From: Candidatus Gastranaerophilales bacterium
GTDB taxonomy: Bacteria > Cyanobacteriota > Vampirovibrionia > Gastranaerophilales > Gastranaerophilaceae
Direction: 5' to 3'
NCBI GenBank assembly: GCA_947594025.1
Contig: CANQDZ010000001.1
Span: forward strand, 62,001-126,000
Length of the DNA: 64,000 nucleotides
The translations under genes were made by a program, and so were the position numbers. The notes under the pieces are model-generated. The model saw only the letters and a list, made by a program, of their open reading frames with translations, had not been told where the DNA came from and made no database searches. How positions within the stretch are numbered: position 1 is the first letter of the stretch; each line of letters opens with the position of its first letter. Positions 53,888 through 62,061 of the stretch are shown in pieces.

Positions 53888-55423
53888 TTATTCCGCAGAC
53901 CTTTTATAGATTTCATAAAGTCTTTCGTTTGGAGTGAATTCTATAAAATCCCAAGGAATGCCTTTTTCTTTATCAAATGGCATTTGAACCGCATCTTCGT
54001 ATGATAAATCACCTTTTTTGTTAAACATCTTTTTCCACACATGTTTATATGCACCGAGATTTGCGCCCGATTTCATAACTTCCTCGAAATAATCAATTAG
54101 GGATTTATCGTATCTTGAAAGAATGGCTTGAATGTTATCCCACTGTATACTCGTAGGTCTTATTGTGATACCCAGTTTATGCAATTCTTTTTTCAGATAT
54201 TCTATTTTCTTTTCTAAACTTTTTGTAGACTCTCTTTTTACAAATTGAAAAGGTGTATGCGCCTTTGGTGTAAAAGATGCAAAGGAATATGAAACATCAA
54301 AGCCCTTATTTTTAGATTTTATCTCGCGTGCAAGAGATATAAATTCTTCAATATCTTCCATGGTTTCCGTCGGATGACCGAGCATCATATAAACCTTAAG
54401 ACCTGAAAGACCGTTTAGCCTTGCTGTTTCAACCGTTTTTAGTATTTGTTCTTTAGTTAAATCTTTATTTATAACGCGCCTTAATCTTTCGGAACCCGCC
54501 TCAATTGCAATTGTCGCCGTTTTTTGTCCGCATTCGACAAGAGTTTTTACAACATTTTCCGTTGTTAAATCGGCTCTTAAAGATGACAGCGTAAGTTCAA
54601 TCGGCGAAATTTTATTCTTTTCCCTTATGTATTCTAAAATATTTTCAAAATCAGGATGTCCCGCAACATAGGCGCCGAGAAGTGCAATTTTATTTGTGTG
54701 TGTAAGTCCTAAATCAATTGCGCGCTTAATTTCATCTTTATCTGCAAACCTCGGGGGTAAGTTTAGGTATGACGCAAGACAAAAATTGCACATTTTAGGA
54801 CACCCTCTTTCAATTTCAATGATAAATGTATTTTTAAAAAAACTGTCCTCGGACAAAATCGGAATGTAGAGAGGTTTGTTTAAAACATCCCTTGCTCCTT
54901 TTACTTTCTTATTTTTACCAAATTTAGGAACCCATATATTAGTCATTTTATCAAGCGCTTTTAATTTTTCATCCTTTGTTAAATCTCTTGAAGAAACCAA
55001 TATATCCAGAAGTTCATCCGCCGTTTGATGAAAATCTCCAACGGTTACAAAATCATAGAATTCTTGATAAGGTAAAGGATTTGCACTTATAACGGGACCG
55101 CCCCCAAATATTAAAGGATGAGTTTCATCTCTGTCTCTTGAATTTAGGGGAATGTTATATTTATTTAAAATCCCGATAATGGATAAAATATCTGTTTCAA
55201 ATGATGTTGAAAAACCAATTATATCAACATCTTTTACGTTTGCTTGAGTCTGTTTTGTATCGGTATAGATTCTTTCCGCAAAAATATCTTTTCTTGTATC
55301 TATCTTTTGAAAAATAGATAAATAGCCGAGAGAAGAAAGGGCAAAACTCCTGATTGCGGGAAATGCAAACCATACATTTATTTTTGGGTCTTTTTCATCA
55401 GCTTTGTATAAAAATTTTTCCAT
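53888..55423 (-). CDS. radical SAM protein with B12-binding-like N-terminal domain
   Basis: 511 aa. N-terminal cobalamin-binding-like Rossmann region (about 10-150, VDIIGFSTSFETDILSI, FGGGPVISANP), radical SAM cluster ERGCPKMCNFC at about 214, IEAGSERLRR and MMLGHPTETMEDI as SAM-barrel landmarks, and a C-terminal helical region. B12-dependent radical SAM enzymes do methylations, ring contractions or thiolations; the substrate here is unknown. Cyanobacteria carry similar proteins. The start overlaps the AI-2E family stop (TAATG). Confidence 0.82.
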   Translation of the reverse strand: MEKFLYKADEKDPKINVWFAFPAIRSFALSSLGYLSIFQKIDTRKDIFAERIYTDTKQTQANVKDVDIIGFSTSFETDILSIIGILNKYNIPLNSRDRDETHPLIFGGGPVISANPLPYQEFYDFVTVGDFHQTADELLDILVSSRDLTKDEKLKALDKMTNIWVPKFGKNKKVKGARDVLNKPLYIPILSEDSFFKNTFIIEIERGCPKMCNFCLASYLNLPPRFADKDEIKRAIDLGLTHTNKIALLGAYVAGHPDFENILEYIREKNKISPIELTLSSLRADLTTENVVKTLVECGQKTATIAIEAGSERLRRVINKDLTKEQILKTVETARLNGLSGLKVYMMLGHPTETMEDIEEFISLAREIKSKNKGFDVSYSFASFTPKAHTPFQFVKRESTKSLEKKIEYLKKELHKLGITIRPTSIQWDNIQAILSRYDKSLIDYFEEVMKSGANLGAYKHVWKKMFNKKGDLSYEDAVQMPFDKEKGIPWDFIEFTPNERLYEIYKRSAE

Positions 55424-56475
55424 TATTCCTTATTCTCCGTATTTGTTTCTTCGCCGTTTATGGGCTTAATGTATAATTCATCAATTAAAATAGATAACAC
55501 GCTTGCAATCGGAGGACCTAAAAGCACACCCCAAAAACCTAAAAATTTTGCACCTATAAGCAAAGACATAATTATCGCCAAAGGATGAATATTCATAAAT
55601 TTTCCGTATACAACGGGTCTTAAAAATTGATTTTCGAGAACTTGAACTATCATATAAACCGCAAAAGTTATAAGAATATACCCAAAACTTGCTTTTGTAA
55701 TTGTTAAAAGACCTATAACAACTGCAAAAGCAGGTCCTATAACGGGGACTATGTCAAAAACACCCGATACAAAACCGAGTATTACCGCGTTTGGATTTTT
55801 CAAAATAAATAAACCGAGACCCGTTAAAACACCTACAAATATCATTGCCACCATTTGAGCAAAAACAAAACCGCCTGCTTTTTGAATAATTGAATTAAGA
55901 ATGCTGATTGCTTTTCCTTTTACCTTTTCGGGGAACAGTTTTGCAAATCTGTCGACTAAAACTTGTTTATCGCAGCATATGTAAAACAGCATAATTGATG
56001 TTGCAATAAGAGCCGTCAAAGTATTTATTAAAATCTTAGTTAAGCTCACTGATTTACCTATCACATTTGTTGCAATATCTTCCGTATAGGGAATTAAATT
56101 GTATTCGGATAAAACCGATGAAACGTCATATCCAAAAAGTGTAAAGTTAGAAAAATTTGTTTGAATGTCTTTTACGATTTGAGGCAGGTTCTCTATGGCC
56201 AAAATTCCTTGTTTAACGCTAAAAATGACAAGAGGCACAATTATTAACAGTACAATTAAAAGCCCCGTCAAAAGAATTATGGAAGTTGCAAGCGTTCTTG
56301 GCATTTTTAGGGATAATTTATCTATAAAAGGTATAAGAACGGCAGATAAAATAAATGCGGCAAAAAACATTAAGGCAATGTCAACTATATGGTTTAAGAA
56401 AACCAAAAACAGCACAATCATTATAAAAAAGATTATGTTTTTGGTTGTAAAGTATTTATTTACATTTCGATCCAT
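55423..56475 (-). CDS. AI-2E family transporter-like membrane protein (PerM/YdbI type)
   Basis: 350 aa, about eight membrane helices. Family signatures: FAAFILSAVLIPFIDKLS at the N-terminal pair, VFDIVPVIGPAFAVVIGLL in the middle and LLIGAKFLGFWGVLLGPPIAS near the end. Members have been proposed as exporters of small signals or as Na+/H+ antiporters; none of this can be decided here. Divergent from lysA and co-transcribed with the radical SAM gene. Confidence 0.85.
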   Translation of the reverse strand: MDRNVNKYFTTKNIIFFIMIVLFLVFLNHIVDIALMFFAAFILSAVLIPFIDKLSLKMPRTLATSIILLTGLLIVLLIIVPLVIFSVKQGILAIENLPQIVKDIQTNFSNFTLFGYDVSSVLSEYNLIPYTEDIATNVIGKSVSLTKILINTLTALIATSIMLFYICCDKQVLVDRFAKLFPEKVKGKAISILNSIIQKAGGFVFAQMVAMIFVGVLTGLGLFILKNPNAVILGFVSGVFDIVPVIGPAFAVVIGLLTITKASFGYILITFAVYMIVQVLENQFLRPVVYGKFMNIHPLAIIMSLLIGAKFLGFWGVLLGPPIASVLSILIDELYIKPINGEETNTENKE

Positions 56476-56503
56476 ATTAATACCGCCGTTTCTGTTAGTT
56501 TTA

Positions 56504-56512
56504 TGTTACAAT
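56504..56512 (+). promoter_or_regulatory. lysA-cdaA promoter (extended -10)
   Basis: TGTTACAAT ends 28 nt before the lysA ATG. The leader of about 22 nt carries AAGGAG, so this operon is conventionally led. The 65-bp divergent region is too short for a lysine riboswitch. Confidence 0.5.
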
Positions 56513-56540
56513 TTATATAAAATTTTAGCAAGGAGTAAAA

Positions 56541-57860
56541 ATGAAAACAACTAACCAGAACATTAAACCGTTAACAACAAAAAGAAACGAGAAGGGGAAT
56601 TTGACAATAGGAGGATGTGACCTTACAGAACTTGCGCAAAAATATTCAACCCCTCTTTACGTAATGGATAAAGAAACTCTTGTTTCAATTGCAAGAGAAT
56701 ATAAAGATGCGTTTAAATCATACCCTAAATTTAAACCAAAATTTGCGTCAAAAGCACTTATGACAAGCGCTATAGCAAAAATAATGGCGGATGAAGGTTT
56801 TGGTTTTGATGTTGTATCCGGCGGTGAAATATATACCATTCATAACGCGGGAATTTCTCTTGAAAATTCAACATTTAACGGAAACAATAAAAGCAGGGAA
56901 GAACTTGAACTTGCAATAGCTCTTGATATCGGAAGGGTAAGTGTTGATAACTTCTATGAACTTGAGCTTTTAGACAGCATCTTAAAAGAAAAAAATAAGA
57001 CCCAAAAAGTAATGCTGAGGGTTACTCCGGGCATTGAATGCCACACGCATGAATACATCCAAACGGGGCACCTTGATTCTAAATTCGGTTTTGATTTAAC
57101 TCAGCTGGATAGTGTTGTTGAACTTATTTTAAATAAGTATACAAACGTTGAAATAATGGGACTTCACGCGCATGTTGGTTCTCAAATTTTTGAAACAAAG
57201 GTTTGGGTAGATGAGGTTGAAGTTTTAGTTAAAGAAATAAAAAGAATTAAAGACAAATTTGGAATTGAACTCCAAGAAATAAATATAGGGGGCGGCTTAG
57301 GTATAACGTACACTGAATGCGATACTCCCCCGAGCACTTATGAAATTGCGGAAAAAATATTAAAATCATTAAATGAAAGTATTAAAAAATATAATATAAA
57401 AGAACCTGTTTTATACATTGAACCCGGAAGAAGCATGGTCGGAACCGCAGGTGTGTCATTATATACGCTTGGCAGTTCAAAACAAGTTCCAAACGGAAGA
57501 AAATATATTGCGGTAAACGGCGGTATGGCGGATAACGTAAGACCTTCAATGTACGGTGCTTTATACACGGCAGAAATCGCAAATAAAAAAGATACAAATA
57601 TTAAAGAAAAAGTAACAATTGCAGGAAAATTCTGCGAATCCGGCGACATTTTAATTAAAGAAATTGAACTCGAAAAACCTGAAAAAGGCGATATTTTGTG
57701 CGTATATAACACAGGTGCATACGGCTATTCAATGGCGTCCAATTATAATTTAATGCTAAAACCCGCAATGGTACTTGTAAATAATTCGCAATCTGCTATT
57801 ATAGTTAATAGGCAAACATACGAACAACTCGTACAAAATGATAAAATTGCCGATATTTAA
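56541..57860 (+). CDS. lysA: diaminopimelate decarboxylase
   Basis: Last step of lysine synthesis, converting meso-DAP to lysine with PLP. 439 aa. FKPKFASKALMTS carries the PLP Lys region (AxKA), GFGFDVVSGGEI, HAHVGSQI, NIGGGLGI, EPGRSMVG, CESGDIL and the C-terminal GAYGYSMASNYN complete the signature set. Drains the same mDAP pool used by the wall enzymes encoded at the left of the window. AAGGAG precedes the ATG. cdaA follows after 9 nt. Confidence 0.96.
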   Translation: MKTTNQNIKPLTTKRNEKGNLTIGGCDLTELAQKYSTPLYVMDKETLVSIAREYKDAFKSYPKFKPKFASKALMTSAIAKIMADEGFGFDVVSGGEIYTIHNAGISLENSTFNGNNKSREELELAIALDIGRVSVDNFYELELLDSILKEKNKTQKVMLRVTPGIECHTHEYIQTGHLDSKFGFDLTQLDSVVELILNKYTNVEIMGLHAHVGSQIFETKVWVDEVEVLVKEIKRIKDKFGIELQEINIGGGLGITYTECDTPPSTYEIAEKILKSLNESIKKYNIKEPVLYIEPGRSMVGTAGVSLYTLGSSKQVPNGRKYIAVNGGMADNVRPSMYGALYTAEIANKKDTNIKEKVTIAGKFCESGDILIKEIELEKPEKGDILCVYNTGAYGYSMASNYNLMLKPAMVLVNNSQSAIIVNRQTYEQLVQNDKIADI

Positions 57861-57869
57861 GGGTGTTAA

Positions 57870-58760
57870 TTGGAAAATATATTTACAAATTTGATATATA
57901 GGCTGCAACTTGCAATCTCGACGCTAAAAACGCCTGAACTTATAGTAAGCTCTCTTGAAATTGCGGTTCTTGCGGTATTAATCTTGTTTTTATACAAAAA
58001 ATATATAAAGGGAACAAACAGCGAAAATCTTCTTAGAGGCGTTATCGTTCTTATTTTTATGTGGATATTATCAGAACTTTTAATGATAATCGGATTAAAA
58101 GTTTTTGGCATGGTATTAAAGGCATTTGTTGCAATTATTATCTTTGGGCTTATTGTCATATTTCAGCCCGAGCTTCGCCGCTTCCTTGTTTATTTGGGGC
58201 AGGGAAATCTTATTTCAAGAGTATTTTTTACGAAAGAAGATGTTCAAAATAAAGAAGACGGCACAAAAACAGTAAAAGAAATTATAGAAACAATTAAGTA
58301 TTTATCAAGAAATAAAATTGGCGCTTTGATTGTGCTTAAAGGTATGGAAGATTACAAAAACTATGAAGTCGGAACCATTATAAATGCGGACATTTCACAG
58401 GAATTGCTGCTTACGATATTCCACCCAAACACACCCTTGCATGACGGCGCTGTTGTTATTGTAAAAAATAAGATAAAATCAGCAGGGGTTCTTCTTCCTT
58501 TAACGGAAGACCCTAAACTCAGCTGGAGATACGGAACCCGTCACAGAGCGGCGCTTGGTGCTTCAGAAACATTTGATTGCGCTTGTATCGTTGTAAGTGA
58601 AGAAACAGGGGATGTTTCAATTGCGATTGACGGAGCGCTTAAAAAATACGAAGATTTGGGTCAATTAAAATCAAGTATTGAAAAAATCTTGATGATAGAA
58701 AATGAAGAAGGGGCGCAAAAGAAAAACTTTTTGTTCAAATTAAACAAAAGGCAGGACTAA
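57870..58760 (+). CDS. cdaA: diadenylate cyclase CdaA
   Basis: Makes c-di-AMP from two ATP. 296 aa: three N-terminal membrane helices (about 25-45, 52-72 and 76-95), then the DAC domain with HDGAVVIV (DGA motif) and GTRHRAALG (RHR motif), both intact. Short C-terminal tail. TTG start 9 nt after lysA with GGGTG upstream. c-di-AMP typically controls potassium, turgor and wall homeostasis; the link with lysA is noted in cyanobacteria from memory. Ends convergent with GH38, sharing CTAA. Confidence 0.93.
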   Translation: MENIFTNLIYRLQLAISTLKTPELIVSSLEIAVLAVLILFLYKKYIKGTNSENLLRGVIVLIFMWILSELLMIIGLKVFGMVLKAFVAIIIFGLIVIFQPELRRFLVYLGQGNLISRVFFTKEDVQNKEDGTKTVKEIIETIKYLSRNKIGALIVLKGMEDYKNYEVGTIINADISQELLLTIFHPNTPLHDGAVVIVKNKIKSAGVLLPLTEDPKLSWRYGTRHRAALGASETFDCACIVVSEETGDVSIAIDGALKKYEDLGQLKSSIEKILMIENEEGAQKKNFLFKLNKRQD

Positions 58761-61000
58761 ACTTCGATATCTTTAATTTTATTTTCTTTAAAATCATAGC
58801 AAATTGCGGTATTTTTATCTTTCATACCGTATAATAAGTTATTTTTTGGAAGTGTTATAAATGTTTTTGAAGTTTCTTTAGAATTACCCGTAAAGCAAAA
58901 AGCAAGAGCCGCGCCATAAAATTCTTCCGTTATTTTATACATATCTTCCGTGTCTGATATAAAAGAATAAGAAAATTCCACTTCGTATTTTCCTAAAAGC
59001 TGAGCCTCGGGCGTTTGAATGGGCGGACCTGCAGGAATACTTCGTGCGATATTGTTAGGGTTTGAGATTGAGCTAAAACATCTTAAAAGCGGAATTGAAA
59101 GGGTATTTTTGTAAATTTCATATTCGCGAAGCCCGATAGTTGAAATCAAACTTCCCTGCGCCATTACGAACCTTTGGATAGGATAGATGTTGGTTTTTGC
59201 CTCTTTTGGTCTTTGAACGGGCAGATTTTCCAAAAGTGAATAGTTTGGGTCATGTTCCCTTTTGATAACCCCAAAGCCGTCCTCTGCCGTTGTTTTAAAT
59301 ATATTTTCTTCAAGGTTAAATCTCGCTTGAATTTTGTGATTTTTCTCTTTGTTGTTGATTTTTGCTTTAAACTTTAGAAAATCAGCATTATCAAAAAGAC
59401 TTATTTCTAAAATTAAATCTTTGAAATAAACGCAAAGTACGGAATACAAGCTTCCTTTTTTAAGAACTTTTGTTTTTATTATTTCTTTCTTTAAGGGTTT
59501 GCTTTTTGGCGCACAATTGTAGCTATCCCCCATGTCTTTGGTATCAACTATATTTAAAAAATCTTTAATTATCTTGTTATTCTTTTTATCTTCAATATTC
59601 AAAACACCGTTTTTAACGCTGAGTTTTATTTTTTGGTTTTCGATAAAATCATCCCCGATTTTAACATCACCTTTTAGCGGTTTAAGTTCAAAAATATTTT
59701 TTGAAAAAGGTTTAAATAAGGGAGCCTTTACAATATATTCATAAATATCCGTGTAATCTTCCGTAACCGGTATTTTAGTTTTGTCATAGAAAATATAATC
59801 AGGGAAGCCTTTTTCTTTATTTAAAACTTCAAGCCCCTTTATTTTTTTATGAGTTTTAAAGGTGACAGGTATAGCTCTTTCGAAGTTTGAAAAATTATAT
59901 GCACAAATATAATTTTTGCCTTCTTCTTTGTTTAGTTTATCAAATTCAGACTTTATAAGCTTCTTGTTCAGATAATTTGAAATTTGTTCGACCTGCTCAT
60001 ATCTCAAGCTGACATAGTGATTAACTTCATCTTTTGAACAGCCGTAAATGCTGTCGTGTGCATGGTTTTTAATTAAAAGTTTCTGAGCGTAGTCTATGCA
60101 GGTTTTATATTTTGAGCCTTTTATGATATCAAAAGGTTCCGTAATTCTTGATAATATCCATTCGCATTTTGAATTTTGCACCTTTTGCGGAATTCTTCCG
60201 CTATAAACGCCTTGCAAAATATAAGTTGAAGAATTATCTAAAAATTCCCCTTGATATTTCTTTTTATAGTCTGCGTTTTTTATGTATTCAAAAGGATTAG
60301 ATAAAATAATTTCATATTTCTCGGATTTTTTGTTAAAGTCTTCGATTTTTTGAACAGAATTTGTTAAAATCGCCAAATGGTCTGCCCCTATCGGCAAAAG
60401 AATATCTTTTGAGTTTGTATATTCTGCAACTTTATCAATATTTTCTTCTATTGTTTTAGTGTCTGCCCCGTTATGGAAAAAGTCAAAAAAATAACCCCTT
60501 ACAAGACGGGTTGTTTTTACGCCGTTGAATATAAAATCTGATTCTATATCAGGAGTTCCCCTCCAAACAATAGAGTTTTCAATTTTTAAATATTTTAATA
60601 TTTCAAAAATAGATTTACCATGCCCAAACGTATCAGGTAAATATCCGATAAAATCGCTGCATCCCAAATCTCGTGCAAAATTGAGACCGTTTTCAAAATT
60701 TCTTGCAAGAAAATAACCTGAGGACATAAAGCTGTCTGCGCTCACGGAAAACGGACCTATAAATAATTTTTTTTCTTTGATAAGTTTTTTTATTTTATTT
60801 TTATTTTCCGGTCTGAATTTTAAATATGTTCTAATGGCATCCGTTTGCCCGTCAAAATAAAACGATGGTGCACGAGAGCATTCAAGCTCTTTTATAATTT
60901 CATCAACGATATCTGAAAGTCTTATATTAAATTCTTCAAATGTTTTATACCATTCTCTATCCCAGTGAGTGTGAAGATATGCGATGACTTTTCTTTTCAT
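58757..61000 (-). CDS. GH38 alpha-mannosidase-like enzyme
   Basis: 747 aa. YLHTHWDREWY at the N-terminus gives the zinc ligands His12 and Asp14; LPDTFGHG carries the nucleophile/zinc ligand Asp123, and PIGADHLA a further His. Middle helical domain and a beta-rich C-terminal half complete the GH38 layout, shorter than the about 870-1000 aa of many homologues. Possible substrates are alpha-mannosides or mannosylglycerate. No signal peptide, so probably intracellular. Its -10 box overlaps the trmL stop. Confidence 0.86.
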   Translation of the reverse strand: MKRKVIAYLHTHWDREWYKTFEEFNIRLSDIVDEIIKELECSRAPSFYFDGQTDAIRTYLKFRPENKNKIKKLIKEKKLFIGPFSVSADSFMSSGYFLARNFENGLNFARDLGCSDFIGYLPDTFGHGKSIFEILKYLKIENSIVWRGTPDIESDFIFNGVKTTRLVRGYFFDFFHNGADTKTIEENIDKVAEYTNSKDILLPIGADHLAILTNSVQKIEDFNKKSEKYEIILSNPFEYIKNADYKKKYQGEFLDNSSTYILQGVYSGRIPQKVQNSKCEWILSRITEPFDIIKGSKYKTCIDYAQKLLIKNHAHDSIYGCSKDEVNHYVSLRYEQVEQISNYLNKKLIKSEFDKLNKEEGKNYICAYNFSNFERAIPVTFKTHKKIKGLEVLNKEKGFPDYIFYDKTKIPVTEDYTDIYEYIVKAPLFKPFSKNIFELKPLKGDVKIGDDFIENQKIKLSVKNGVLNIEDKKNNKIIKDFLNIVDTKDMGDSYNCAPKSKPLKKEIIKTKVLKKGSLYSVLCVYFKDLILEISLFDNADFLKFKAKINNKEKNHKIQARFNLEENIFKTTAEDGFGVIKREHDPNYSLLENLPVQRPKEAKTNIYPIQRFVMAQGSLISTIGLREYEIYKNTLSIPLLRCFSSISNPNNIARSIPAGPPIQTPEAQLLGKYEVEFSYSFISDTEDMYKITEEFYGAALAFCFTGNSKETSKTFITLPKNNLLYGMKDKNTAICYDFKENKIKDIEV

Positions 61001-61015
61001 ACATTCATTTTAGCA
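61001..61015 (-). promoter_or_regulatory. extended -10 box overlapping the trmL stop, 6 nt before the GH38 ATG (leaderless)
   Basis: TGCTAAAAT (61015-61007), GAATGT, ATG at 61000. The hexamer is built from the last two trmL codons and the first base of its TGA stop. Confidence 0.55.
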
Positions 61016-61481
61016 CATGTGTCAAGTCAATTTGGCGAATAGCTTCATACACTCCGACTGCAACGGAATTTGAAAGATTGAGACTTCTGAGTCCTTCTTT
61101 CATGGGTAATTTTACACAATTATCTCCGCCAAATTCTCTAATCTCGCAAGGCAGTCCTCTTGTTTCGGGTCCATACATTAAGAAATCCCCCTCTTTATAT
61201 TTAACATCCGTGTAGTATCTTTTTGCCTTTGTTGTGAAGTAGTATATGGAATGCCCTTTAGCTTCTTCCAGCAATTCTTCAAAATTATTCAAATGAATAA
61301 TTTCAACCTTATTCCAATAATCAAGCCCTGAACGTTTCAGATATTTTTCAGACATTGAAAAACCAAGACGCCCTATTAAGTATAATTTGACCCCCGTACA
61401 AGCACAAAGTCTTGCAATATTACCCGTGTTTTGGGGAATTTCAGGCTCAAATAAGACAACATTTAAAAAACTATTTTCCAT
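61005..61481 (-). CDS. trmL: tRNA (cytidine/uridine-34 2'-O)-methyltransferase TrmL
   Basis: SPOUT methyltransferase modifying the wobble base of two tRNA-Leu species. 158 aa from the ATG at 61481; an ORF start 30 nt earlier is less likely because TrmL usually begins with the strand NVVLFEPEIPQNTGNIARLC. Further signatures: FGPET-like LMYGPETRGLP and LPMKEGLRSLNLSNSVAVGVYEA. Overlaps the end of pgsA by 11 bp. Confidence 0.93.
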   Translation of the reverse strand: MENSFLNVVLFEPEIPQNTGNIARLCACTGVKLYLIGRLGFSMSEKYLKRSGLDYWNKVEIIHLNNFEELLEEAKGHSIYYFTTKAKRYYTDVKYKEGDFLMYGPETRGLPCEIREFGGDNCVKLPMKEGLRSLNLSNSVAVGVYEAIRQIDLTHVLK

Positions 61482-62061
61482 CTTCAAAAAATCTCTTGGA
61501 TTCAAGCACAACGGGTATACCCCTTAAAACACAGAATACTGCGGAAGCTATCGCGCATACTTCACCAATTTTAAGAACAATTTCTTCCCCTCTGTAGGGC
61601 ACCAAATTGCCTGCAATCAAAAGGACAAAAGCAGCTGCCTTAGTAACCGCGTATCCGCCTCTTGAAAAATTTGAAGCAACGATAAATCTTGCAATCGGAT
61701 TTTGCTGCATTGTTTTTTCGCCAAACGCAGTATAACCTTGGCTTAAAGCAAGCGCTCTTATTGCATCGGTTACAATCCCTCTTGTTACAACTACTGCTGG
61801 GATTAAGACGTTAATCCAACCGAGCGCGCAAAATACGAGCCAGTATAAATTTTCCACTATTCTGTCGCCCATAATATCGAGAACGGCACCAAGTTTTGAA
61901 CTTTCGTTAAATTTTCTTGCAATGTAACCGTCAAGCCCGTCAAACCACATAACAAATATGGTTAAAACAAGTGATGCCTGATAAAATTCTCTTTTATAAA
62001 AAAGCATTCCGAGCGCAACAAATGCCAAAAATATTCTTGAAATTGTGATTATGTTAGCCAT
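61471..62061 (-). CDS. pgsA: CDP-alcohol phosphatidyltransferase (PgsA-like)
   Basis: 196 aa membrane enzyme with about five or six helices. The family motif D-G-x2-D-G-x2-A-R-x8-G-x3-D-x3-D is intact (FDGLDGYIARKF, then LGAVLDIMGD). PgsA makes phosphatidylglycerophosphate from CDP-diacylglycerol. Other alcohol acceptors are possible, so the exact substrate is inferred. Between lpxB (8-bp overlap) and trmL, in an envelope operon. Confidence 0.82.
   Translation of the reverse strand: MANIITISRIFLAFVALGMLFYKREFYQASLVLTIFVMWFDGLDGYIARKFNESSKLGAVLDIMGDRIVENLYWLVFCALGWINVLIPAVVVTRGIVTDAIRALALSQGYTAFGEKTMQQNPIARFIVASNFSRGGYAVTKAAAFVLLIAGNLVPYRGEEIVLKIGEVCAIASAVFCVLRGIPVVLESKRFFEDGK

Noticed and set aside
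56476-56540. Lysine riboswitch before lysA
   Set aside because: The divergent gap is only 65 bp, far shorter than the roughly 170-nt lysine riboswitch, and is filled by promoter and SD.
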